From Ruminococcus sp. zg-924 (GTDB lineage Bacteria > Bacillota > Clostridia > Oscillospirales > Acutalibacteraceae), in the NCBI RefSeq assembly GCF_024433635.1, contig NZ_WNJZ01000011.1, forward strand, positions 30,160 to 94,159: a stretch of 64,000 nt of DNA, in the 5' to 3' direction. A program made the translations under genes and the position numbers. Of the stretch, positions 1-6,693 are shown one piece after another; position 1 is the stretch's first letter, and the number at the start of each line of letters is the position of its first letter. Under the pieces are notes generated by a model. That model was not told where the DNA came from. It searched no databases and saw only the letters and a program-made list of their open reading frames with translations.

Positions 1-247
1 TTTCCAAAAACGGCCTTGGTCTGCACACAAGATTTTTAATTATCAGCTCACTGCTGACAAATGTTATAACCAGAGTAATAAGCAAAAGCAAGCCTGCTTT
101 ACGGTACTTTTTTGTTATCAGCATTATTATTCCCGTTAATATCCAAACCTCGCCGTGTTCTACAATGTTCGTAAAGAAAATCAGAATACTGCTGAAAACA
201 GGATTCTCCAAATTCTGTTGAATAAAGTTTAAGATTTCAATTTCCAT
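1..247 (-). CDS. PAP2-family phosphatase, N-terminal part (runs off window)
   Basis: Reading the minus strand from the ATG at 247 gives 82 residues with no stop before the window edge. Two hydrophobic stretches (about residues 18-28 and 38-66) are followed by KNLVCRPRPF, which fits the first PAP2 signature K-x6-RP. The family removes phosphate from lipid phosphates such as undecaprenyl diphosphate or phosphatidic acid at the membrane; the substrate cannot be told here. It begins 14 bases after the stop of the unknown gene at 262-963 and is probably cotranscribed with it. The catalytic histidines lie outside the window. Confidence 0.8.
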   Translation of the reverse strand, partial: MEIEILNFIQQNLENPVFSSILIFFTNIVEHGEVWILTGIIMLITKKYRKAGLLLLITLVITFVSSELIIKNLVCRPRPFLE

Positions 248-261
248 TAACGCTGTCCAAT

Positions 262-963
262 CTACGAGATAAACAGGCTAAAATATATTCTCTTTGTTAT
301 CTCGTCAATATTGTCTATCTCATTTGAGAAGGTAAGCTTCAGGTTAAAAAGCTCTTTTCCTTCCTTTATAGGCACAATTACACGCTTAACAAGCTTTTCA
401 TCGCTCACCTTATCAGTAATAATAATCACCTTGGCATAGTATAGCTGTGTTGTTTCTATTGTTGCGCCAATAAGCTCGGCTAAGTTTTGCTGGCGCCGAA
501 ACAACTCGTCCTGTGCCAACGGTTTTGGCAGCTTGACACGCTCAAGCTCCACTACAAGCGGCGACGAATAAATGTCATCAGCACAGTCACTTGAATAAGC
601 TATGACATCGTGATTCTGAAAATCACGCTTCCATTCAAACGCAGTCGGAACGCTTACAACATAATCCAGCATATGTATTTGTATTCCAGCGCCAAAGTTC
701 AAGTACCCTCTTCTCTGCTTTAAATCTATTCCAAGCTCCTTAGCCTGCTTTTTCATTTCCTCAGAAATATTGTTTGCTGCATCTCTGATTTCGTGCGCAA
801 CATAGCTTCCTTCACAATAACCTCCGCCGTAAATCTCGCTGTAGCCTCCTGTTGTAACCTTTGGCTGAGCCGTATTTTCATTTTTGGATACAATTTTATC
901 TTCCGGAATATTCTCAGAAATATCCTCAGTATTGCTCACTTTAAGCTTATCTGCCTCTGACAA
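262..963 (-). CDS. Hypothetical protein, 233 aa
   Basis: I do not recognise this protein. It starts with TTG at 963, preceded by a good CGGAGG ribosome binding site. The first 35 or so residues are acidic and polar and probably disordered. A Gly/Tyr-rich patch (GGYSEIYGGGY, about 39-49) follows, then a mixed alpha/beta-looking region to the end. There is no signal peptide or membrane segment, so it is probably cytoplasmic. It has its own promoter and is followed 14 bases later by the PAP2 phosphatase gene, which suggests a two-gene unit. No function is proposed. Confidence 0.65.
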   Translation of the reverse strand: MSEADKLKVSNTEDISENIPEDKIVSKNENTAQPKVTTGGYSEIYGGGYCEGSYVAHEIRDAANNISEEMKKQAKELGIDLKQRRGYLNFGAGIQIHMLDYVVSVPTAFEWKRDFQNHDVIAYSSDCADDIYSSPLVVELERVKLPKPLAQDELFRRQQNLAELIGATIETTQLYYAKVIIITDKVSDEKLVKRVIVPIKEGKELFNLKLTFSNEIDNIDEITKRIYFSLFIS

Positions 964-992
964 ATTTATCGCCTCCGATTACCAATAGGTAC

Positions 993-1021
993 ATTATACA
1001 ATAACACTTAAACAATTGCAA
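993..1021 (-). promoter_or_regulatory. Sigma-A-like promoter of the 233-aa gene
   Basis: On the minus strand TTGCAA (1016-1021) and a perfect TATAAT (993-998) are separated by 17 bases, about 30 bases before the TTG start at 963. Confidence 0.6.
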
Positions 1022-1131
1022 TGAAAAATCATCTTGCAAAGCTATTAAAAATCGTTATAATTGTTAAAATTCCGCAGCTTTTCAGTTAAAAATAACAATT
1101 CCACCTACAAAAAAATATATGTTTTTACTTT

Positions 1132-1180
1132 AGAAAGACTCAAGGGCTGCACAACGGAGTAATTTGCGCAGCCCTTGAGT
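1132..1180 (-). terminator. Intrinsic terminator after the first P-type ATPase
   Basis: A perfect 13-bp stem pairs 1138-1150 with 1168-1180. On the minus strand it is followed by a short T-rich stretch (CTTTCT). It lies about 75 bases after the ATPase stop codon. Confidence 0.75.
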
Positions 1181-1254
1181 TATATACTTTTGTATCATAT
1201 TTGTTTGTGAATTATTCAAGTGCCATCATCACAATGTTTTAGAGTTTCACACAG

Positions 1255-3786
1255 TTATTCCTGCATTTCTCTTTTTTTCACCGGTTTTGAAACAGCCTTT
1301 ACTATTTCGTACCACATAACGCTTACCACAGCTATTGCAAAGGATGCAAGAAGAGAAACAACTGACAACGGCTCAAGCTTTAAGAATGAATTAATCGGTG
1401 AATATAGCACAAGCAGCACCAAAGCAATTGTACCCAATGATGTTACCCACATTACTTTATCGTGGGCAAGTGCTTTTATTGAACGAAAGGCATAGTCCTT
1501 TTCACTGGAGTTGACAAAAACAAGCAAAAGATTTGAAAACATTATTATTGTTAAAGACATAGAACGGGCATAGCTGCTGTTTCCGGTTTGATTGAGTATA
1601 AATAAATATGTTCCAAATGAAGCAGCAAATATAACAATACCCTGCACTATGCTTTTAATTATACCCGAAAGCTTTATAATCGGCTCTGACGGATTGCGAG
1701 GAGGTCGGCTCATAATATTGCTCTCAGCAGGCTGGCGTTCAAGGACTATTGAGCAGGTCGGGTCAATTAAAAGCTCAAGAAGCACAACGTGCAAAGGCAG
1801 AAGCATCAGCTCACCTGAGGATATGCCGAGCATCGGAGCCAAAAGAGAAGCAAGTGCAATAGGAATATGAATAGTAAAGATGTAACCTATTGCCTTTCTT
1901 ATATTGTCAAATATTCTTCTGCCGTCCCTTACTGTATCAACAATAGTTGAGAAATTATCGTCAAGCAGAATAAGGTCGGCGGCTTCACGGGAAACCTCAC
2001 TGCCTCTTTTGCCCATTGCTATGCCTATATCGGCATACTTCAATGCAGGAGCGTCATTAACGCCGTCGCCTGTCATTGCAACAATCTCTCCGTTTCTGCG
2101 CAGAGCCTTAACTATTCTCATTTTATGCTCAGGTATTACTCGTGAGAAAATGTTTGCGTGACGAACAGCTTCACAAAGTTCATCATCGCTCATTTTTTCA
2201 AGCATATCGCCTGTTATTATATCGCTTGAATTTTCTATTCCTACCTGACTTGCTATGCTTGACGCTGTAAAGCCGTTATCACCTGTTATCATTACAACCC
2301 TTATTCCGGCTTTTTTGCAGGTTTCAATATCAGCTGCAACCAACTCTCTCGGTGGGTCTGCAAGACCTACCAAGCCCAGAAAACTCAGCTTGCAGTCTGT
2401 AAGCTCATGCGGAATTTCCTCCGAAGAATTTACATTCTGACTTGCAACAGCTATAACACGCAAGCCTTTTGATGACATTTCCTCCGCCTTTTCAGAAACA
2501 TCTTTGTAAGCTTCATCTGACAAAGAGCAAAGCGAACTAATTTTTTCAAAGGACCCTTTTGCGGCTATAATAATCTTTCCGTCCTTATTCCAAACGTGAC
2601 CCATCATTTTGCTTTTGTTTGTGAAGGCGTATTCCGTTACAAGCTCCCCCGAAAACAGCTCTTTCACGGAAATGCCGTTTGCTTCACAAAAGCTGAGCAT
2701 TGCCTTTTCCATTGGGTCATAGCACTCAACCTCACACGCCATGCCCATAATTTCGCAAAGCTCTTTCTCAGTACAGTTGTAAGTATGAAAATTAGTTACC
2801 GTCATTTCGTTCATCGTGATTGTGCCTGTTTTGTCAACACAAAGTACCGAAACCGCTCCGAGTGTTTCAACGGAAGGCATTGTCCGCACAAGCGAGCTTT
2901 TTCTTGCAAGCCTCCAAGCGCCCATTGAGAGAAACACTGTAAGAACAACAGGAAACTCCTCCGGTATCATAGCCATAGCAAGCGTTATGCCCGACAAAAT
3001 GCTTTCAACAAGCCTATCTGAAAATGATGGAATTGTGAGGTTCAAAAATGTAATCAGCGTTACAAGCACAAACAGAACAGCCGCAATGACAGCACAAACC
3101 TTAACAAGCTTATTAGTCTGCTTTTGCAGAGGTGTCGGCATATCGGGCGCTTGTGCTACATTCTTGCCTATCTTGCCATACTCTGTTGAAGTGCCTGTTG
3201 CAGTTACAAGAATTGACGCACTGCCCTGAGTACAAAGCGTACCGGCATAGCACATATCACTGCGCCAATAATCACCGCCTGCATCGGGATTTGCTATATC
3301 AGTTTTCCAAACACCCTCAGACTCGCCTGTAAGCGAGGATTCATTTACACAAAAATCACTGCACTTAATTATTTCACCGTCAGCAGGAATTTTAACACCC
3401 TCAACAACGAGCATTATATCACCCGGTACAAGCTCTGTGCTAAGAATAGTCTGTTCCTTGCCGTCACGGATTACCATTGTATGCGGTGCTGAAAGATTTT
3501 TAAGCGCACTTATGGTTTTGTCGGTTTTCCATTCCTGCACAAAGTCAATCGTGATTATAGCAATAACAAAAACCAGCATTATTGCTCCGTCACGAGGCTC
3601 ACCTAAGATAAAGTAAATTACAGCTGCGACCAGAAGCAGTATGAACATCGGCTCCGCTATTGTATGCAGCAGCTTTAAAATAAATCCGTCCTTCTTTTGT
3701 GGCACAAGCTCGTTTCTGCCGTATTTTTGCAGCAGAATCTTCGCTTGTTCAGTTGTCAGTCCTTCATAGATATTTTTTTCACTCAT
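1255..3786 (-). CDS. P-type cation ATPase under NiCo riboswitch control (probable Co/Ni/Fe efflux)
   Basis: This 843-aa membrane pump has all P-type ATPase marks: TGES (153-156) in the actuator domain, phosphorylation loop DKTGT (318-322), and hinge TGDGVNDAP (572-580). The fourth transmembrane helix carries IPEEFP (274-279), where metal ions bind in this superfamily. It lacks the CPx motif and N-terminal heavy-metal domains of classical P1B pumps and looks P2-like, with about ten membrane segments. A calcium or general cation pump would be the default call, but the NiCo riboswitch in its leader points to export of Co2+, Ni2+ or Fe2+. The start at 3786 has an AGGAGG site 7 bases upstream. It appears monocistronic, with its own promoter and terminator. 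Confidence 0.9.
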   Translation of the reverse strand: MSEKNIYEGLTTEQAKILLQKYGRNELVPQKKDGFILKLLHTIAEPMFILLLVAAVIYFILGEPRDGAIMLVFVIAIITIDFVQEWKTDKTISALKNLSAPHTMVIRDGKEQTILSTELVPGDIMLVVEGVKIPADGEIIKCSDFCVNESSLTGESEGVWKTDIANPDAGGDYWRSDMCYAGTLCTQGSASILVTATGTSTEYGKIGKNVAQAPDMPTPLQKQTNKLVKVCAVIAAVLFVLVTLITFLNLTIPSFSDRLVESILSGITLAMAMIPEEFPVVLTVFLSMGAWRLARKSSLVRTMPSVETLGAVSVLCVDKTGTITMNEMTVTNFHTYNCTEKELCEIMGMACEVECYDPMEKAMLSFCEANGISVKELFSGELVTEYAFTNKSKMMGHVWNKDGKIIIAAKGSFEKISSLCSLSDEAYKDVSEKAEEMSSKGLRVIAVASQNVNSSEEIPHELTDCKLSFLGLVGLADPPRELVAADIETCKKAGIRVVMITGDNGFTASSIASQVGIENSSDIITGDMLEKMSDDELCEAVRHANIFSRVIPEHKMRIVKALRRNGEIVAMTGDGVNDAPALKYADIGIAMGKRGSEVSREAADLILLDDNFSTIVDTVRDGRRIFDNIRKAIGYIFTIHIPIALASLLAPMLGISSGELMLLPLHVVLLELLIDPTCSIVLERQPAESNIMSRPPRNPSEPIIKLSGIIKSIVQGIVIFAASFGTYLFILNQTGNSSYARSMSLTIIMFSNLLLVFVNSSEKDYAFRSIKALAHDKVMWVTSLGTIALVLLVLYSPINSFLKLEPLSVVSLLASFAIAVVSVMWYEIVKAVSKPVKKREMQE

Positions 3787-3831
3787 TTTATTCGCCTCCT
3801 AAGTTTTGTCAAAACATTTTCAACGCAGATA

Positions 3832-3870
3832 CAAAAAGCACCTGCGGGAATACTACTGTCCCGCAGATGC
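3832..3870 (-). terminator. Riboswitch-controlled intrinsic terminator
   Basis: A 12-bp GC-rich stem (3838-3849 with 3859-3870, one G-U pair) is followed on the minus strand by TTTTTGT. It lies 45 bases before the ATPase start and overlaps the last helix of the NiCo aptamer, so it is the expression platform. Confidence 0.87.
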
Positions 3871-3922
3871 TTATAATCTGCTGCCTTGAGGCCCGGCATA
3901 TGATAATACATTGCCTGTTCAG
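3842..3922 (-). promoter_or_regulatory. NiCo (czcD-type) riboswitch aptamer
   Basis: Read on the minus strand, the leader contains the conserved NiCo blocks in order: CUGAACAGGCAAUG, GCCGGGC, GGCAGCAGAU, then CUGCGGGACAGU closing on CCCGCAG. This is the four-way-junction aptamer described upstream of cobalt/nickel efflux genes; later work reported that it also answers to Fe(II). Its last helix is the terminator stem, so metal binding is expected to prevent that stem from forming and turn on the ATPase. Assignment is by recall of the consensus, not by a covariance search. Confidence 0.88.
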
Positions 3923-3979
3923 TTTGTACTGTTGATTTACATTTGCTAAAATGTTTTGCAGTGCAAAGAGTGTTTGATA

Positions 3980-4008
3980 AGTATATCATACGGTATAATA
4001 AACGTCAA
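3980..4008 (-). promoter_or_regulatory. Sigma-A promoter of the riboswitch-ATPase unit
   Basis: TTGACG (4003-4008) and TATACT (3980-3985) on the minus strand are 17 bases apart. Transcription should begin near 3973, about 50 bases before the aptamer. Confidence 0.85.
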
Positions 4009-4020
4009 CATTTTTTTAAT

Positions 4021-4062
4021 AATTCACACTTCCGAAATTTTAAAAAATTCACACTTCCGAAA
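4021..4062. repeat. 17-bp direct repeat at the end of the S1-domain gene
   Basis: AATTCACACTTCCGAAA occurs at 4021-4037 and 4046-4062, a 25-base period. The second copy contains the stop codon of the S1-domain gene and its last codons, so the first looks like a duplication of the gene's 3' edge. Confidence 0.85.
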
Positions 4063-4978
4063 AGACAGTTTCAATACACCTTTTACAGCCCTCCGGCGAA
4101 TATAAAAACGAGTCAAGGTGGTCGCCGCTAAAGTAGTATTTCGGCTTTTCGGGACGGATTTTATAGTCAAACGAATCTATAATAATAAGCTTGATTTTCA
4201 TACGCTCAGGTATAATGCTTTTTATGTATACGCTCGCCTGCTGACCTGTTTTTATATCTTCCTTAAGCTCCGCAAGTCCGGCAAGGTTAGGGGTCAACTC
4301 TACAAATGCACCGTAGTCCTCAACCGAGCGAATTATGCCTGCTACCGTTTCTCCTGCCTTGAAATCACGTACATTCTCGTTCCACGTTCCAAGAAGCTCC
4401 TTGTGTGACAGGCTGATTCTTCCGTTTTCTATATTCTTAATAATAGCCTTAATATCCATACCGACGTTAAACCGCTCGGACGGATGCTCTATTCTTGAAA
4501 CGGATATACTGTCAATAGGCAAAAGTGCAATTACGCCGCAGCCTATGTCAACAAATGCTCCGAAGCTTTCAAGGTGCGTTATCTTGCCAATAGTTACATC
4601 ACCGTTTCTAAGCTTGCTTATTTTCGCCTCAACGCATTTTTCCTGCGCTTTTCTGCGTGAAAGGTAGGCGCAGGGATTGCCTAAAGCGTCATTTTCTATT
4701 CTCTCAACAATAAAGCAAACAGGTCGGTTAACACGTGATATTACCGCTATATCCTTGACTGTGCCCTCTCTTATTCCGATAGCTCCTTCTTCCCTTGGTA
4801 TAACGCCCTTCATACAACCCAAATCAACAATCAGGTTATGGTCGCTGTCACATATAATTGCTCTCGCCTCAAGTATTCTATTGTCTGCGCATGCCTCGGC
4901 AATACTCGTTTTTGAGCGCAAAGCGGATATATTTCCTGCGGTTTCTATTAATCTGCCCTCAGGATAAAATTCTGTCAT
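4049..4978 (-). CDS. S1 RNA-binding domain protein (ribosomal S1-like)
   Basis: This 309-aa protein contains about three S1-type OB folds. Clear examples of the G-x-I-x-x-(V/L)-x-x-(F/Y)-GAFV pattern are GKITHLESFGAFVDIG and GIIRSVEDYGAFVEL. It probably binds mRNA or rRNA in the cytoplasm, like the short S1 homologues of Firmicutes. I start it at 4978 (MTEFYPEG) because GGGAGGAAG lies just upstream; an ATG at 4993 falls inside that site. No terminator follows, and the next feature downstream is the NiCo riboswitch promoter. A role beyond RNA binding cannot be inferred. Confidence 0.85.
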   Translation of the reverse strand: MTEFYPEGRLIETAGNISALRSKTSIAEACADNRILEARAIICDSDHNLIVDLGCMKGVIPREEGAIGIREGTVKDIAVISRVNRPVCFIVERIENDALGNPCAYLSRRKAQEKCVEAKISKLRNGDVTIGKITHLESFGAFVDIGCGVIALLPIDSISVSRIEHPSERFNVGMDIKAIIKNIENGRISLSHKELLGTWNENVRDFKAGETVAGIIRSVEDYGAFVELTPNLAGLAELKEDIKTGQQASVYIKSIIPERMKIKLIIIDSFDYKIRPEKPKYYFSGDHLDSFLYSPEGCKRCIETVFSEV

Positions 4979-5165
4979 TTTTCTTCCTCCCATAATATAG
5001 GTTTTCTATGCCATTATATTAAGGTGGGTAGGGAAATATTACAGTGTGAAGTATGATGCCCCATTTATAATTATGAATAAAGTTCTTCTTGCGATTTTAC
5101 GGGAAATGATATACAATAGAATGCAAGTAATATTTACTTCATCTTTATTGAAAGGAATGTATTAT

Positions 5166-6098
5166 ATGAATAAATACAAAATCAAGGCTATAACTGCCGC
5201 TTGTCTTGCAGCAGCTGCTGTTGCGGTTGTTGTCGGCGGCTGCGATTCTTCATCTTCAAGCTCATCTTCAAACCCTTCTTCAAGCTCCGCTGCTGCCGCA
5301 ACCGAGGCACCGACTAACGCAGAGCTTATCAGCTGGGACGACCTTGGAATTGAAAGAAAAATCTACGACGATAAGGAGCACGAGATTGGCTATCAGCTTG
5401 ACAAGCCAAGCGCAGGCGAAGAGGTTGCGATAATGCACACATCTATGGGCGATATCTCAATGCGTTTCTTTCCAGAAGCTGCACCGAAATCCGTTGAGAA
5501 CTTTATCACACACGCCAAGGAGGGCTATTACGACGGACTGACCTTCCACCGTGTAATCAGCGATTTTATGATTCAGGGCGGTGACCCGAAGGGTGACGGC
5601 ACAGGCGGAGAGAGTATTTACGGCGAAAGCTTTGAGGACGAGTTCAGCAACAAGCTTTTCAATATCAGAGGAAGCGTTGCAATGGCTAACAGCGGAGCAG
5701 ACACAAACGGCAGCCAGTTCTTCATCAATCAGGGCGACAAGGACGCCTTCACAGGCTGGGCAAACCTTGAAGCACAGTGGAAGCAGGTTCATCAGGAAAT
5801 TTCAAACTTAGTAGCTCAGGGTCAGAAGGACGTTGTTCTCACACAGCTTCAGTACATCTACGGACTTGACACCGATATGGTTCCTGACGAAGCTAAAAAG
5901 CTTTATGAGGAAAACGGCGGCAACGCAACTCTTGACGGTGCATTTAACATAATTGACAGAGGCCACACAGTTTTTGCTCAGGTTTATGACGGAATGGACG
6001 TTGTAGATAAGATTGCCAAGGTTGAAGTTGACGGAACAAGCAAGCCGACAAAGGATGTTACAATTAAAAGCATTGAAATTGTTCCGTACAGCGAATAA
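5166..6098 (+). CDS. Cyclophilin-type peptidyl-prolyl isomerase, lipoprotein
   Basis: The protein (310 aa) starts at ATG 5166 behind GAAAGGA. It has a lipoprotein signal ending in VVGGC (Cys26) and a Ser/Ala-rich linker to about residue 55. The cyclophilin domain follows, with typical blocks [33 protein letters not shown] and [13 protein letters not shown]. It should act on the outer face of the membrane to help secreted proteins fold. Between the DAFTGW and [15 protein letters not shown] blocks there is an extra segment of roughly 65-70 residues that standard bacterial cyclophilins lack. A frame open further upstream (from 5046) has no ribosome binding site. Thioredoxin follows 44 bases downstream. 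Confidence 0.92.
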   Translation: MNKYKIKAITAACLAAAAVAVVVGGCDSSSSSSSSNPSSSSAAAATEAPTNAELISWDDLGIERKIYDDKEHEIGYQLDKPSAGEEVAIMHTSMGDISMRFFPEAAPKSVENFITHAKEGYYDGLTFHRVISDFMIQGGDPKGDGTGGESIYGESFEDEFSNKLFNIRGSVAMANSGADTNGSQFFINQGDKDAFTGWANLEAQWKQVHQEISNLVAQGQKDVVLTQLQYIYGLDTDMVPDEAKKLYEENGGNATLDGAFNIIDRGHTVFAQVYDGMDVVDKIAKVEVDGTSKPTKDVTIKSIEIVPYSE

Positions 6099-6142
6099 TT
6101 GCACTTTTTCCGCAAATACTAAAATAGAAAGGACGAGATACT

Positions 6143-6457
6143 ATGGCAATTTTACATCCAACTAATGAAGAATTTAAGGATTTAATCAGCAGTGGCGTTA
6201 CTCTTGTCGACTTCTATGCAGACTGGTGCGGTCCGTGCAAGATGCTATCACCTTTCATTGAGCAAATTGCCAATAACTATGACGGCAAAATTAAGGTTGC
6301 AAAGATTAATGTTGACGAGAACTCTTCACTTGCCGCAAGCTTCGGTGTTGCAAGTATTCCTACCGTTATAATTTTCAAGGACGGAGTAAACAAGGCTGTG
6401 GAGGTCGGTTTCAAGCCGATAGACAGCTACACAGGAATAATAGACAGTCTTATTTAA
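6143..6457 (+). CDS. trxA: Thioredoxin
   Basis: This 104-aa single-domain thioredoxin has the active site WCGPC (28-32), the conserved cis-proline in ASIPTVIIF, and the family's normal length. It reduces disulfides of cytoplasmic proteins using electrons from thioredoxin reductase, which is not in this window. GAAAGGA upstream supports the start. It may be cotranscribed with the cyclophilin lipoprotein, since no terminator is visible in the 44-base gap. Confidence 0.95.
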   Translation: MAILHPTNEEFKDLISSGVTLVDFYADWCGPCKMLSPFIEQIANNYDGKIKVAKINVDENSSLAASFGVASIPTVIIFKDGVNKAVEVGFKPIDSYTGIIDSLI

Positions 6458-6474
6458 TATATTTTAAAAAAGGG

Positions 6475-6507
6475 TTGACAAATTCCGTTTTTTAATTTAT
6501 ATATAAT
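6475..6507 (+). promoter_or_regulatory. Sigma-A promoter of the Mn riboswitch-ATPase unit
   Basis: Consensus TTGACA at 6475-6480 is followed 17 bases later by TATATA (6498-6503), which overlaps a TATAAT at 6502-6507. The aptamer begins immediately downstream. Confidence 0.75.
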
Positions 6508-6511
6508 ATAT

Positions 6512-6611
6512 GCATAAAAGGGAGTAGCCGGCAGATAACTGTAATATGCTGCGTCAGTACAATTGCTTTTCAGCAATTCGCTCATATTTTAAATGGCAAG
6601 ACTTTTATCAC
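6512..6611 (+). promoter_or_regulatory. yybP-ykoY (Mn2+) riboswitch
   Basis: The leader has the conserved pieces of this class: AAAAGGGAGUAGCCGGC at the 5' side, GCGUCAGUAC in the second loop, and AUGGCAAGACUUUUAUC at the 3' side. The outer helix pairs AUAAAAG (6514-6520) with CUUUUAU (6602-6608). The class senses Mn2+ and usually turns on efflux genes. The 3' strand of the outer helix is also the 5' strand of the terminator, so ligand binding is expected to disfavour termination. Confidence 0.88.
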
Positions 6612-6650
6612 TTAAGGTATCATAGCCTTTTGTGATAAAAGTCTTTTATT
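6599..6650 (+). terminator. Terminator of the Mn riboswitch
   Basis: A perfect 13-bp stem pairs 6599-6611 with 6632-6644 and is followed by TTTATTTT. It shares sequence with the outer riboswitch helix and lies about 45 bases before the ATPase start. Confidence 0.87.
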
Positions 6651-6693
6651 TTGCCCCACCCCCTAATATATACAAAACTGAGGAGGTAATTTT

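Noticed and set aside
3783..3989. 68-aa open frame on the minus strand before the first ATPase
   Set aside because: It covers the NiCo riboswitch, its terminator and the ATPase ribosome binding site, has no ribosome binding site of its own and reads as low-quality protein.
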